This document shows, one piece after another, positions 55,901 through 64,000 of a stretch of DNA of 64,000 bases. Within the stretch, counting starts at the first letter, position 1. Every line of letters begins with the position of its first letter. The DNA lies in contig CAYXZD010000010.1 of the NCBI GenBank assembly GCA_964469565.1, positions 62,001 through 126,000 on the forward strand, written 5' to 3'. Origin of the DNA: GCA-2720975 sp964469565 (GTDB taxonomy: Bacteria; Planctomycetota; UBA1135; GCA-002686595). A program made the position numbers and the translations under genes. The notes under the pieces were generated by a model. It did no database searches, had not been told where the DNA came from, and worked only from the letters and a program-made list of their open reading frames with translations.

Positions 55901-57909
55901 CACCACTCGAAGTCCAACTGCATGCCATCAAGCTATTGGGGGACCGCAAGAGTGAGCGCGCTGGCACTCTGCTGACTGAGCACCTTTCTGGCCTCGGTGC
56001 TCAAGCCAAAGAAGCCGCCCTCGAGGTACTCCTCTCACGGACCCTATTTGCACGGGTACTGCTGGATGCTATTGGCTCGGACTCAGTTCAAACTCAGGAC
56101 CTCGGTGCCCGCTTCTCGCACCGTCTGCGATTCCATCCCGACTCGGGCCTCTCCACCCGTGCCCAAGAATTACTGGCCCCAAAGCGTGATGCGAGCGTTG
56201 CCGCCCAACTCGAGGCGTTACTACCCCTCGTACAAACAGGAGGGGACCCGGCACGGGGCAAGGTGCTCTTCGCGGAACACTGCGGCACCTGCCATTCCTT
56301 CGAAGGGGCCGGTGCGGACATCGGCCCGAATCTGACGGGCATGGGAGCCCACGGTGTCGAAGAACTGCTCGGCATCGTCCTCGATCCCAATCGAGAAGTC
56401 GAAGCAGCCTATGTGGAGTTCGTAGCTCAGACCCTGCAAGGCGAAACAGTGACGGGAATCATGGTCCGAGAGACGTCGCAAGCCGTGGTCTTACGCAACA
56501 CCGGGGGCGAGGTAGAAGTGGCGCGACGCGACATCGAGTCCCTACGGTCAACGGGAATGTCCCTCATGCCAACGGGTCTGGGAGATTTGGGGCCCGAGGT
56601 CCTGCGTGACATCATGGCCCACCTGACCCACAGCACCGAGGGGTACCGCGCCCTCAGTTTGGACCTCGCTGCCAACGTCGATTGTGAACATCACCTGTTC
56701 GATGACCAACGCGACGAGGGCTACCGGTTCACCGAGTACGGATTGCGGACCATCGACGGCGTGCCCTACTCGATACCCGACCCTGCCAATGGATCACAGG
56801 GCACTAACATCATCGTTCTCAAGGGAGGGGTTGATAACAATCAGGCTGCCAAGACCGATTACCCCCAAAGAGTCGTGATCGGTGTCAATGCAATGGTGCA
56901 GCGCATCCATGTGCTGGGTGGCGCCGCGGCTTGGGGGCATCCATGGGGAAGCAAGGAAATCTCGCCCATCGTGAAGTGGACGTGGTTGTTCGAGGACGGG
57001 ACAAGGTCGGAGGAGATTCTCCACAACGGCAGGCAATTCGCTGACTGGATCGCCCGGTATGACGTACCCGACTCCTCCTTTGTGGAGGGGCTCCTCGCAG
57101 GCGGCCCGGGGCAAGTACGACACTTCACCGTCGATCTGCCACAACCTCGCCAAGTCAAAGCGGTTGCCCTAGAAAGCTACGACAACTACACCGCTCCCCT
57201 GTTCATTGCCATGACGGCCCAGGCCGAGTTGGAACCATCCAGCGAACGCGAGGCTAAACCCGAGCATCGCTCAGTCAACACTTGGATCCTTGGAGGCGGT
57301 TCAAGCCATGACTTTGAGCGCTGGTTCAAGATAGAGGATTCGCAACTCCTCTCCGAAGGCAGTGACCGCCTGGTCCGCTACACCTTGGAGCCCACGGACC
57401 TGCTCGGTGCCCTCGAACTCGATGACGTACTCATCTTCTGCACCAACCAGCCCCTGCCTCCAGAAGTCCAACAGGCCATCGAGGATCACGTCACGGGCGG
57501 GGGTGCCCTCTTGGCCCTGCACCCGGGCACCTGGTTCAATTGGCCAGAGTGGCCCAACCTACACCACGATCTGCTTGGCGGGGGAGCTCGCGGACACGAG
57601 CCCCTGCGGCCCTTCGAAGTCCAGCTGGCGAGGGCGGATCACCCTGCCCTGCAGGGGGTGCCCGCAAGCTTCTCCGTGACGGACGAACTCTATCGATCGG
57701 AACGGGACAATACGTTCGTCCCCATCGAGATCCTCGCCTATGGGAAATCAGCACACACACCCGACCGTTTCCCCGTGGTCTGGACTCCCCAACTCAAGGA
57801 TGGCCGTGTACTCGTGATCACCCTCGGCCACGACGGCGACGCCCATCAACATCCGGCCTTCCGGGCCCTGCTTCGGTCAGGAGTCGAGTGGCTAGAACAA
57901 GCCCGCTAG
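52948..57909 (+). CDS. ThuA - PVC beta-propeller dehydrogenase - HEAT - cytochrome c - ThuA giant protein
   Basis: The protein has 1,653 residues with a signal peptide (MIPFALLLALASSLPQP). Residues 25-235 are a ThuA-like amidotransferase fold (LVLYAAEGGSL, GGGIVALHDAVCG). About 265-650 is the PVC-type beta-propeller dehydrogenase (ISIDWDREGRMWV, LRTGPDGAMYVLDFYN). About 650-1085 is HEAT-like. The cytochrome c domain has C1112-C1115-H1116 (HCGTCHS) with the planctomycete family tail. About 1230-1430 is a beta-sandwich-like region. About 1441-1652 is a second ThuA-like domain (LIFCTNQPLP, GGGALLALHPGT). It probably is a periplasmic sugar oxidation enzyme. Duplicated ThuA ends are unusual. It stands 98 bases after the radical SAM pair. 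Confidence 0.9.
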   Translation: MIPFALLLALASSLPQPTQSAPADPLRVFLRAGPKTHGPGEHDHPRFLAEWSELLAERGAAIDGGLEFPTADQLAQTDVLVLYAAEGGSLDESQRVDLDRYLARGGGIVALHDAVCGNDPHWFKTVIGGAWEHGHSKWHMGKIGLYMNPAEHPITQGIPHFDLEDEIYHDLHLHPDTKVLASSFHTPFDVTPQLWTYEPGSYRAFVSIQGHYHDTFSHPAWRSILLRGIAWAGERDADTFLTPEELESLRYPPGGPLPPSRAQGEFELHPEFEITCVAAEPDVVNPISIDWDREGRMWVACTIGYPYKEEFSGVPAHDQIVILSDSNGDGVMDDSKLFHEGLDLVTSLVKYRDGVIVSAAPQILFLRDTTGDDSADTIEVLYDGFGYRDTHAVVSNMRFGPDGWIYCTQGYSGGGSKDIRGGGPDRPSFGQMPNGMLRFRPDGTAMELVSSYGSNTWGLDFDANGELFFTMANGSHLRHVIMAEALLEGQRVGGVNSWKDIVDHRKLFPIHSDERTSYFQIDFVGGFTAAAGCLIQSGSAWPQEFYGNHFVCEPTVNLIHRDSLQAEGVSFLASKPRHDEFLASRDLWFRPVHLRTGPDGAMYVLDFYNQAIVHNDTRGPEHGPTNAAVRPDRDKLHGRIWRVQHNDAKNQGERFLPLRSDPNGLMKMFSYSDAWHRQLAERLLRETVGEEAVPPLLELLAYSSYSHARLHALNYVCSTSTSHSPAQAAVALGLRDDAASVRQRAAWLAGPILKNAPSAQVLVPSLLRIAESDPQPRTRLAALHSLGSAHLDQPTLQRLVPLYSALSDDWSRSALLGALLIHPPASLKVLMESQDPNDGQIALGAELGRRIGDRRDAHLTAAALLVLSAEEGSDATRLSALTALHESLGADQVLIENGATMTALTRLLGSPSAAIASIGLALASRWEGAGLEGPKQELGARLLAQASDPESSYAACLEALTPLLSLESYRTQALECISDLLAPHAPLEVQLHAIKLLGDRKSERAGTLLTEHLSGLGAQAKEAALEVLLSRTLFARVLLDAIGSDSVQTQDLGARFSHRLRFHPDSGLSTRAQELLAPKRDASVAAQLEALLPLVQTGGDPARGKVLFAEHCGTCHSFEGAGADIGPNLTGMGAHGVEELLGIVLDPNREVEAAYVEFVAQTLQGETVTGIMVRETSQAVVLRNTGGEVEVARRDIESLRSTGMSLMPTGLGDLGPEVLRDIMAHLTHSTEGYRALSLDLAANVDCEHHLFDDQRDEGYRFTEYGLRTIDGVPYSIPDPANGSQGTNIIVLKGGVDNNQAAKTDYPQRVVIGVNAMVQRIHVLGGAAAWGHPWGSKEISPIVKWTWLFEDGTRSEEILHNGRQFADWIARYDVPDSSFVEGLLAGGPGQVRHFTVDLPQPRQVKAVALESYDNYTAPLFIAMTAQAELEPSSEREAKPEHRSVNTWILGGGSSHDFERWFKIEDSQLLSEGSDRLVRYTLEPTDLLGALELDDVLIFCTNQPLPPEVQQAIEDHVTGGGALLALHPGTWFNWPEWPNLHHDLLGGGARGHEPLRPFEVQLARADHPALQGVPASFSVTDELYRSERDNTFVPIEILAYGKSAHTPDRFPVVWTPQLKDGRVLVITLGHDGDAHQHPAFRALLRSGVEWLEQAR

Positions 57910-57966
57910 ACAGCAATCCCCAAAGTAGGGGCTCTGTCCTCGGGCCCGAAACGCTAATCTGTGTTC

Positions 57967-59190
57967 GTGAGCATCTACCTACTGGCCACCTGTGACACCA
58001 AGGGCACCGAAGCTGAGTTTGCAGCGCAAATCCTGAAGCACTCAGGGCACGATGTGCGCATTGTCGACACGGGCTGTCTAGGGACCTGCCCCATCGAGGT
58101 CCAGCACTCCCGCAGCGAGGTCTTCCAGGCCGCCGGGACGAGCCACGACGCCCTTCTCCTCAAGAATGACCGGGGCGAGGCCGTCAAAGCCGCAGCCGCT
58201 GGCGTGACTGCCCTTCTCCTCGCCGCCCTCGAGCGCGGTGAATTGGACGGCGTATTGGGCCTGGGTGGATCCGCTGGCACGTCCATTGGCTGCACGGCCA
58301 TGCGCGCCCTGCCACTCGGACTCCCCAAGCTCATGCTGAGTACTTTGGCATCGGGTCAAGTGCGCCAATACATAGGCGACAAGGACATCGCCATGGTGAA
58401 CTCCGTGGTTGATATCTGCGGCCTCAACAGCATTTCCCGCAAGGTCCTCACCCACGCTGCGGGCGCGATCGGGGGAATGGTCAGCGCACACGCCAAGTCC
58501 CGCGAACCCGACCAACCCGATCGGCCACTGGTGGCGGCCACCATGTTTGGGGTCACCACCCCATGTGTTGAACACGCACGCGCTTTGCTGGAAGCGGCTG
58601 GTTATGAGGTCCTGGTCTTCCATGCCACCGGAGTCGGCGGGCAAGCTTTCGAATCACTCATCAGCGAAGGAGTCCTTGCTGGAGTGCTCGATATTACGAC
58701 CACCGAGTTAGCCGACGAGTTTGTGGGCGGCACCCTATCAGCCGGCCCAGCACGCCTGACAGGTGCGGCCCAACTCGGTCTCGCCCAGGTGGTCTCTGTC
58801 GGGGCGACGGACATGGTCAATTTTCAATCACGCGACTCTGTCCCCTCCCAGTTCGCCGACCGGACTCTCTACGAGCACAATGCAGAAGTCACCTTGATGC
58901 GGACGACTCCTGATGAATGCGCTGCCATCGGCGAGATGATCGGCCAACGCGTCGCGGCCAGCCGCGGTCCTGCTCAGTTGTTACTGCCCGGACGCGGAGT
59001 CTCCGCCATCGACGCAGAGAGTCTCGCCTTCAACGACCCTGTCGCACGCACGAGCCTCTTCAACGCCGTACGGGCAAATTGTGGACAAGTTCCCTGCAGC
59101 GAGCTCGACCTCCACATCAATGATCCGCAATTCGCGGCCGCTGCAGTTGCGGCCTTACTCGACATGATGCCCCCCCTACCCACCCAATGA
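57967..59190 (+). CDS. UPF0261 / Tm-1-like ATP-binding protein
   Basis: The protein has 407 residues from GTG 57967 (SIYLLATCDTKG, the usual family start); GTG 57961 is two codons earlier. Family motifs: VLGLGGSAGTSIG, MLSTLASGQVRQYIG, DICGLNSISR, GVTTPCVEHAR, FHATGVGGQAFE, DITTTELADEFVGG and PGRGVSAID. The tomato antiviral protein Tm-1 carries this domain joined to the TIM barrel encoded by the next gene. In bacteria the pair occurs as neighbours, and here they overlap by four bases. The enzymatic role is not settled. Confidence 0.93.
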   Translation: MSIYLLATCDTKGTEAEFAAQILKHSGHDVRIVDTGCLGTCPIEVQHSRSEVFQAAGTSHDALLLKNDRGEAVKAAAAGVTALLLAALERGELDGVLGLGGSAGTSIGCTAMRALPLGLPKLMLSTLASGQVRQYIGDKDIAMVNSVVDICGLNSISRKVLTHAAGAIGGMVSAHAKSREPDQPDRPLVAATMFGVTTPCVEHARALLEAAGYEVLVFHATGVGGQAFESLISEGVLAGVLDITTTELADEFVGGTLSAGPARLTGAAQLGLAQVVSVGATDMVNFQSRDSVPSQFADRTLYEHNAEVTLMRTTPDECAAIGEMIGQRVAASRGPAQLLLPGRGVSAIDAESLAFNDPVARTSLFNAVRANCGQVPCSELDLHINDPQFAAAAVAALLDMMPPLPTQ

Positions 59191-60047
59191 CCGAGCCATC
59201 CATTCAAAACGACAACTCCCGCACCGGCATCTTGGCACGATTCCGTTCCCAAATCGCACGCGGCGAGGCCATTATTGGAGGCGGGGCTGGCACGGGCATC
59301 TCCGCCAAGAGCGAAGAAGCGGGGGGCATTGACCTCTTGATCCTCTACAACTCTGGGCGCTATCGAATGGCTGGGCGTGGATCGACAGCGGGGCTCATGC
59401 CTTATGGCAATGCCAACCAGATCGTGAAGGAAATGGCCTTTGAGGTCATTCCAGTCGTTGAGCACACGCCCGTCCTCGCCGGAGTCTGCGGCACGGATCC
59501 GTTCATGATGCCTCGGTTGTTCTTGGAAGAGCTGCAGGCTCTGGGCTTCAGTGGGATCCAGAATTTCCCGACGGTGGGTCTCTTCGAGGGTCGTATCCGC
59601 GACACGCTTGAAGAGACGGGCATGGGCTATGGCTTGGAAGTCGACATCGTCGCACTCGCCCATGAAATGGACATGCTTACCACTCCCTATGCTTTCAATC
59701 CCGAGGAAGCGAAACGGATGGCCGATGCTGGTGCTGACATTGTTGTGGCCCACATGGGCTGCACGAGCGGGGGTACCATCGGTGCGGAGACGGTCAATCC
59801 ACTGGACGAATGCGTCGGGCTGGTTCAAGACATTGTGGATGCCGCCAAGGGTGTGCGCGACGACGTGATTTGCATGTGCCACGGTGGCCCCATCGCTATG
59901 CCGCCCGATGCTCAGTACATCATCGAACGAGTGCAGGGTATCGATGGGTTCTATGGGGCCAGTTCCACCGAGCGCTTCCCTACTGAAGTTGCCATCGCCG
60001 ATCAGATCCGGCGATTCAAAGCAATTCGATTGCCGGAAAGGTCCTAA
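59187..60047 (+). CDS. PEP-hydrolase-family TIM-barrel protein (Tm-1 C-terminal partner)
   Basis: The protein has 286 residues. The family (PF09370, also called TIM-barrel signal transduction) is recognised by GGGAGTGISAKSEEAGGIDLL, YNSGRYRMAGRGSTAGLMPYGNAN, GVCGTDPF, NFPTVGLFEG and AHMGCTSGG. Some members hydrolyse phosphoenolpyruvate-like substrates. Its start lies in the end of the UPF0261 gene, so they are made together. The cupin gene follows three bases later. Confidence 0.92.
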   Translation: MTEPSIQNDNSRTGILARFRSQIARGEAIIGGGAGTGISAKSEEAGGIDLLILYNSGRYRMAGRGSTAGLMPYGNANQIVKEMAFEVIPVVEHTPVLAGVCGTDPFMMPRLFLEELQALGFSGIQNFPTVGLFEGRIRDTLEETGMGYGLEVDIVALAHEMDMLTTPYAFNPEEAKRMADAGADIVVAHMGCTSGGTIGAETVNPLDECVGLVQDIVDAAKGVRDDVICMCHGGPIAMPPDAQYIIERVQGIDGFYGASSTERFPTEVAIADQIRRFKAIRLPERS

Positions 60048-60050
60048 ACC

Positions 60051-60479
60051 ATGTCCGAGCCAAGAGCCCTGCGTTTCGTACCCACCCAGTCCGCTCAGGT
60101 CGAGTGGGTGCGTGACTCCAAGCACGAGTGGCTCGTCCGGTCTGGGTTTACGGAACAGGGTGAGCTAGCCATGGTGCGGGTCACCATGGAACCAGGGCAG
60201 TCCCACTCATTTCACTGCCACCCTTCCATGGAGGAAATCCTGTACTGCGTAGCTGGGCGAGGTCTGCAGTGGGTGGGAACAGAATCTCACCGAATGGAAG
60301 CGGGCGACACTGTCCATATCCCACGCGGCGAAGCCCATGCGACATTCAATCTGTACGACGAGCCCCTTGTGTTTCTCGCAATCCTGACTCCCGCGGTATT
60401 TGACGGGGATGAGACGGTTGACCTCTACGAGGACGAACCCTGGGCAAACCTCCTGGCAGACGCCGGGCTTGGATCATAA
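60051..60479 (+). CDS. Single-domain cupin
   Basis: The protein has 142 residues with the cupin metal site FHCHPSMEEILYCVAGRG (His, His and Glu, about residues 43-60) and second motif GDTVHIPRGEAHATFN. This fits a small metal-binding isomerase, dioxygenase or lyase. It follows the Tm-1-like and PEP-hydrolase genes in the same transcript, so it may act on the same small molecule. Confidence 0.88.
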   Translation: MSEPRALRFVPTQSAQVEWVRDSKHEWLVRSGFTEQGELAMVRVTMEPGQSHSFHCHPSMEEILYCVAGRGLQWVGTESHRMEAGDTVHIPRGEAHATFNLYDEPLVFLAILTPAVFDGDETVDLYEDEPWANLLADAGLGS

Positions 60480-60588
60480 ACGGCCGGTTTGAACTCAGTC
60501 GGGTGCGCTGGGCTAGCTGGGCCGGAGCGTCTCGTGGGTGCTGAAAAGCTCACCTGAAACCATAGAGGCGAGAGCGTAGGATCAAACC

Positions 60589-61920
60589 ATGTCCAATGAC
60601 TCTGATCTGAAAAAGGAACTCGGCCCACTCATGCTCTGGGGACTTGGCGTTGGATACGTCATTTCAGGTATGTACTTCGGCTGGAACCTCGGACTCCCCG
60701 AGGGCGGACCGTACGGCATGATGCTCGCAACCGTGGTCGTCACGATCATGTATGTGACATTTACGCTGAGCTACTCCGAGCTGGCCTGTGCGATCCCCCG
60801 GGCAGGCGGCGTGTTCGTCTATGCCAAGCGAGCCTTGGGACCGCGTATGGGATTCTTGGGAGGAGTCGTTCAAATCGTGGAGTTCGTGTTCGCACCGCCA
60901 GCCATCGCGGCGGCCATTGGAGCCTACCTCAACATCAAATTCCCAAGCGTGGACACCCTCGTATTCGCGGTGGGAGCCTACATCGCCTTCACAGGTCTCA
61001 ACATTTGGGGGGTGAAGATCTCGGCCATGTTCGAACTCGTGATCACCGTTCTCGCCGTCATCGAGCTCTTGATCTTCGCGGGTGTGACAGCCCCGGAGTT
61101 TTCAGCCGAGGCCTTCACCCGCAATCCGCTACCCCATGGTTGGGGAGGCGCATTGGCTGCCATACCCTTTGCCATCTGGTTCTATCTCGCCATCGAGGGG
61201 ATCGCGAACGTCGCCGAAGAAACCCACAACCCCCAGCGCAACATCCGCATCGGGTTCGGCTCCGCCATGGGCACCCTAGTATTTCTCGCCTTCTTGACCT
61301 TCTTCTCCGCCGTCGGCGTCAATGGCTGGGAGACCGTCGTCTATGCTGCGGGCAGCTCCGAGGCATCCGATTCCCCCCTGCCCCTCGCCATGGAACATTT
61401 GCTCGGTCGGGACAGTTTCCTGTTCGACCTGTTGGTCAACGTAGGCCTCCTCGGCCTGATCGCATCCTTCCACGGAATCATCCTAGCGGCCGGACGGGCG
61501 ACTTTTGAGATGGGCCGGGTGGGGTACGCGCCTCGGTTCTTGGGACGCACCCTTGCGAATCGCAAGACGCCTGCCGCCGCTCTCGTGGTCAATATGTTCC
61601 TCGGGTTCGGAGCGCTGCTCACTGGCCGCACGGGCGAGATCATTACCCTCGCCGTCTTTGGCGCCCTGATGTTGTACGTAATCTCCATGCTTTCCGTATT
61701 CGCCCTGCGGACCAAGGAACCAGAGCTGACGCGTCCCTATCGCACGCCGGCCTACCCCTGGGTGCCTGCAATCGCACTCGCCATCGCCCTGGTGTGCCTC
61801 GTGGCCATGATCTACCACAACCCAGGCGTGGCCCTCGTGTTCGGGTCGATTCTGGGCCTCGCTTTCACGTGGTTTTCCCTCACTCAACCAAACCCATCGA
61901 ATGATGGGCCCGGCGATTGA
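60589..61920 (+). CDS. APC-family transporter, ethanolamine-permease-like
   Basis: The protein has 443 residues with about 12 membrane helices. MLWGLGVGYVISGMYFGWNLGL matches the start of ethanolamine permeases (eat). Later APC hallmarks include the helix YSELACAIPRAGGVFVYAKRALGP and ALRTKEPELTRPYRTPAYPW. No ethanolamine ammonia-lyase genes are present. The position, 109 bases after the cupin, suggests uptake of the small amine or amino acid that the neighbours process. Confidence 0.88.
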   Translation: MSNDSDLKKELGPLMLWGLGVGYVISGMYFGWNLGLPEGGPYGMMLATVVVTIMYVTFTLSYSELACAIPRAGGVFVYAKRALGPRMGFLGGVVQIVEFVFAPPAIAAAIGAYLNIKFPSVDTLVFAVGAYIAFTGLNIWGVKISAMFELVITVLAVIELLIFAGVTAPEFSAEAFTRNPLPHGWGGALAAIPFAIWFYLAIEGIANVAEETHNPQRNIRIGFGSAMGTLVFLAFLTFFSAVGVNGWETVVYAAGSSEASDSPLPLAMEHLLGRDSFLFDLLVNVGLLGLIASFHGIILAAGRATFEMGRVGYAPRFLGRTLANRKTPAAALVVNMFLGFGALLTGRTGEIITLAVFGALMLYVISMLSVFALRTKEPELTRPYRTPAYPWVPAIALAIALVCLVAMIYHNPGVALVFGSILGLAFTWFSLTQPNPSNDGPGD

Positions 61921-61924
61921 GTTG

Positions 61925-61968
61925 TCGCACCCTCCATGAGCCGGTGCGAACACAGGTCACACCTGTGT
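61925..61968. terminator. Two adjacent hairpins between convergent genes
   Basis: TCGCACC (61925-61931) pairs with GGTGCGA (61943-61949), then ACACAGGT (61950-61957) pairs with ACCTGTGT (61961-61968) around a 3-base loop. They lie right after the permease stop and just before the convergent pntB stop. They probably act as a bidirectional terminator, though there is no strong T-tract. Confidence 0.6.
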
Positions 61969-61984
61969 CCATCACCCACACTCC

Positions 61985-63388
61985 CTAGAGAGCCTTCACT
62001 TCAGCAAGCAGCTCAGCCAACTTGGCCTTACCGTCACCGAACAGCATCATGGTGGACTGGCGATAGAACAAGTCGTTGTCCACGCCTGCGTATCCGGGGG
62101 AGAGAGAACGCTTGACAATGATCACCGTGCGCGCCTTTTCAGCATCCAGAACGGGCATGCCCCCCAGGGGGCCATCCGGCTCGGTGTGGGCCGCTGGGTT
62201 GACCGTGTCATTGGCTCCCACCACCAAGCACACATCACAATCTGAGAAGCTCGAATTGATGTCGTCCAGTTCGTAGAGCTGATCGTAGGGCACGTTCGCC
62301 TCGGCGAGCAACACATTCATGTGCCCTGGCATGCGTCCCGCCACCGGGTGGATTGCATAGCGCACATCTACCCCGCGCTCTTCCAGAGCCTCGCCTAATT
62401 CGCGCACAACATGCTGCGCTTGTGAAACAGCCATGCCATAGCCTGGGACAATAATCACCGAGCGCACACCGTCAAAGGTCAAGGCGGCTTCCTCTGCCTC
62501 ATAACCCCGTGCAGTTCGTTTTTCACCCGTGCCACCCGAATCTCCGCTCGTACCAAAGGTCTTGAACATCACATCCACGAAGGAGCGGTTCATGGCCTTA
62601 CACATGATGGCGGTCAGAATCAGGCCCGCCGCTCCCACAAGTGCACCTGAGATAATGAGCGCGTCATTGCGGACAACGAACCCGGCGGACGAAGCCGCCA
62701 AGCCTGAGAGTGAGTTGAGAAAGCTGATCACGACTGGCATGTCCGCTCCCCCGATCGGGATAACGAACAAGACTCCAAGCAGGCAAGAAGCCGCCACAAG
62801 CCCGTAGATGTAGGTGGAGTTGGCGGCATCCCCTAGCAATGCGTATGTACAGTACAGGCCTGCAAGCAGGAGGGCGCCCTTGACGAGGTTGATTCCGGGA
62901 AAGCTGACCGTCCCCCGCAGGGTTCCATTGAGCTTGAGCATGGCCCCGACACTTCCGGTTAGGGTCACCCAACCGATCAAGGAGCTGGCACCGATCGCAC
63001 CCAGGAACACACTTGCGCCCAGTGCTCCGCGCTCCTCAAGGCTTGCAGGGGTGCTGCCCAAGAGTTCTGAAAGGGCCACGACCGCAGAAGCCGCACCCCC
63101 GAACCCATTGAACAAGGCCACCATCTCCGGCATGCCGGTCATCTCCACCCGCTTGGCCATGACGGCGCCAATGAGCGTACCCGCCCCGAGGCCAATGGCA
63201 ATCAAGGTCCAGCCCACGATCCCCTCGCCCCCGAACTGGGCAATGAGAGTCACAAGGACAGCCACGAGCATGCCGCTTGCGCCCAACTGGTTTCCTCGCA
63301 CCGCCGTGCGCGGTGATCCGAGGTATTTCAGACCGAGGATGAACAGTACCGCCGAAAGCAAGTACCCAAGTGCTTGAAACCACTCCAC
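61985..63388 (-). CDS. pntB: NAD(P) transhydrogenase subunit beta
   Basis: The protein has 467 residues from GTG 63388 (VEWFQALGYLLSAVLF); a longer frame would run into pntA2. It couples NADH/NADP+ hydride transfer to proton flow across the membrane. The N-terminal 290 residues form the membrane channel domain, followed by the NADP-binding domain: SVIIVPGYGMAVSQAQ, AIHPVAGRMPGHMNVLLAEA, LVVGANDTVNPAA and SLSPGYAGVDNDLF. It begins two bases after the pntA2 stop. Confidence 0.96.
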   Translation of the reverse strand: MEWFQALGYLLSAVLFILGLKYLGSPRTAVRGNQLGASGMLVAVLVTLIAQFGGEGIVGWTLIAIGLGAGTLIGAVMAKRVEMTGMPEMVALFNGFGGAASAVVALSELLGSTPASLEERGALGASVFLGAIGASSLIGWVTLTGSVGAMLKLNGTLRGTVSFPGINLVKGALLLAGLYCTYALLGDAANSTYIYGLVAASCLLGVLFVIPIGGADMPVVISFLNSLSGLAASSAGFVVRNDALIISGALVGAAGLILTAIMCKAMNRSFVDVMFKTFGTSGDSGGTGEKRTARGYEAEEAALTFDGVRSVIIVPGYGMAVSQAQHVVRELGEALEERGVDVRYAIHPVAGRMPGHMNVLLAEANVPYDQLYELDDINSSFSDCDVCLVVGANDTVNPAAHTEPDGPLGGMPVLDAEKARTVIIVKRSLSPGYAGVDNDLFYRQSTMMLFGDGKAKLAELLAEVKAL

Positions 63389-63390
63389 GG

Positions 63391-63717
63391 CTAGTCTTCC
63401 TTCTTCTTGAACATTTCGAGCATGCGCCCGGTGACCATAAAGCCACCCACGCAGTTGATCGTCGCTAGGGTCAGGGCGATGCAAGCGAGAACGCCCGCAA
63501 TGGTCTTGTTGCCGCCGGAAAGCTCGGCATTGGAGGCCATAAGAGCCGCAACAATGGTGATGCCCGAGATGGCATTGGCGCCACTCATGAGCGGCGTGTG
63601 AAGGGTCGGCGGCACCTTGGAGATGAGCTCGAAGCCCAGGAAAATGGCCAGTACCAACACCGTCACCGAGGCGATCAGCGACGAGGTAGTCAGGGCTGTG
63701 AGGCTGAGGGCAATCAC
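63391..63717 (-). CDS. NAD(P) transhydrogenase alpha subunit, membrane part
   Basis: The protein has 108 residues from GTG 63717. It is the small membrane alpha-2 subunit of the three-subunit form, with helices at about 14-30, 43-61 and 76-98 and the family motif TPLMSGANAISGITIV. The C terminus is charged (MLEMFKKKED). Its start overlaps the NAD-binding alpha-1 stop by four bases (GTGA). Confidence 0.95.
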   Translation of the reverse strand: MIALSLTALTTSSLIASVTVLVLAIFLGFELISKVPPTLHTPLMSGANAISGITIVAALMASNAELSGGNKTIAGVLACIALTLATINCVGGFMVTGRMLEMFKKKED

Positions 63718-64000
63718 GACAGAATCTCCTGAATGCGGGGGTGAGTGACCTTGCCTTGGTGGCAGGCCAGGGGACCGGAGATCACTTCGTTCTCCATGTC
63801 GAGGGCTAGGTTTCCATCTTCATCCACGAGCTCGGCCATAAACGTCGCAAGGTTGTTGGCATACAGATGGCTGGAGGATTGAGCCACTGTTCCGGGCAGG
63901 TTGCTGATTCCGATGATGCTGACTCCGTGCGCGCTGACCTCTTGGCCAGGTTCCGAAAGGGCGCAGTTGCCACCGCTATCGGCGGCCATGTCAACGATGA
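63714..64000 (-). CDS. NAD(P) transhydrogenase alpha subunit, NAD-binding part (3' end only)
   Basis: Only the last 95 codons lie in the window; the gene continues past the right edge. The visible part, from IVDMAADSGGNCALSEPG through VSIIGISNLPGTVAQSSSHLYANNLATF, is the C-terminal end of the NAD(H)-binding alpha-1 subunit. It is translationally coupled to the next subunit. The full operon order is alpha-1, alpha-2, beta. Confidence 0.93.
   Translation of the reverse strand, partial: IVDMAADSGGNCALSEPGQEVSAHGVSIIGISNLPGTVAQSSSHLYANNLATFMAELVDEDGNLALDMENEVISGPLACHQGKVTHPRIQEILS

Overview
The window is GC-rich bacterial chromosome with short intergenic gaps, many 4-base start/stop overlaps, frequent GTG/TTG starts and few clear Shine-Dalgarno sites. 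The best lineage hint is the 1,653-residue protein at 52948-57909, which joins a ThuA-like domain, a beta-propeller dehydrogenase, HEAT-like repeats and a CxxCH cytochrome c domain. That architecture is typical of Planctomycetota and their PVC relatives. FG-GAP and choice-of-anchor surface proteins fit this. I infer a planctomycete-like organism; there is no rRNA here to prove it.

Layout, left to right. 1-5603 (minus): the 5' part of a giant Pfa-like polyketide/fatty acid synthase with two TIM-barrel (nitronate monooxygenase/enoyl reductase-like) modules before KS-AT-ACP-KR. 6265-8004: two secreted proteins, one DUF6345-like with a possible His/Cys dyad, one resembling its usual N-terminal part. 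8299-8376: tRNA-Pro(GGG). 9054-16154: a 2,366-residue adhesin-like protein with nearly identical internal repeats. 17117-18816: gpsA-plsY (phospholipid synthesis). 18819-21008: a HyuA-type hydantoinase/oxoprolinase without an adjacent HyuB. 21112-21186: tRNA-Gly(GCC). 21245-24279: a ThiD-like kinase, a DHH phosphoesterase and a TIM-barrel isomerase. 24651-27762: an M28 peptidase and a SEC-C protein. 27773-34006: polysaccharide export and assembly genes (Wzz/BY-kinase, Wza-like lipoprotein, PP2A/ApaH-like phosphatase, sugar transferase). 34139-41229: housekeeping genes (purB, VanZ-like, anti-sigma-like ATPase, nadC, HhH protein, ruvC, ispD-ispF). 41269-49228: an MsbA-like ABC exporter, a parvulin-like secreted protein and envelope proteins including a peptidase-MA-like protein that lacks HExxH. 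49665-52849: two tandem B12-type radical SAM enzymes. 52948-57909: the ThuA/propeller/cytochrome giant. 57967-61920: a Tm-1-like protein, a PEP-hydrolase-family TIM barrel, a cupin and an ethanolamine-permease-like transporter. 61985-64000 (minus): a three-subunit proton-translocating transhydrogenase, pntA1 (cut by the edge), pntA2 and pntB.

The most unusual items are the double TIM-barrel front end of the synthase, the split DUF6345-like pair, the homogenised adhesin repeats, the tandem radical SAM pair, the ThuA-bracketed cytochrome protein and the Tm-1/PEP-hydrolase/cupin/permease cluster. Short perfect tandem repeats of 12-16 bp recur at several gene edges. No CRISPR array, insertion sequence or prophage was seen.
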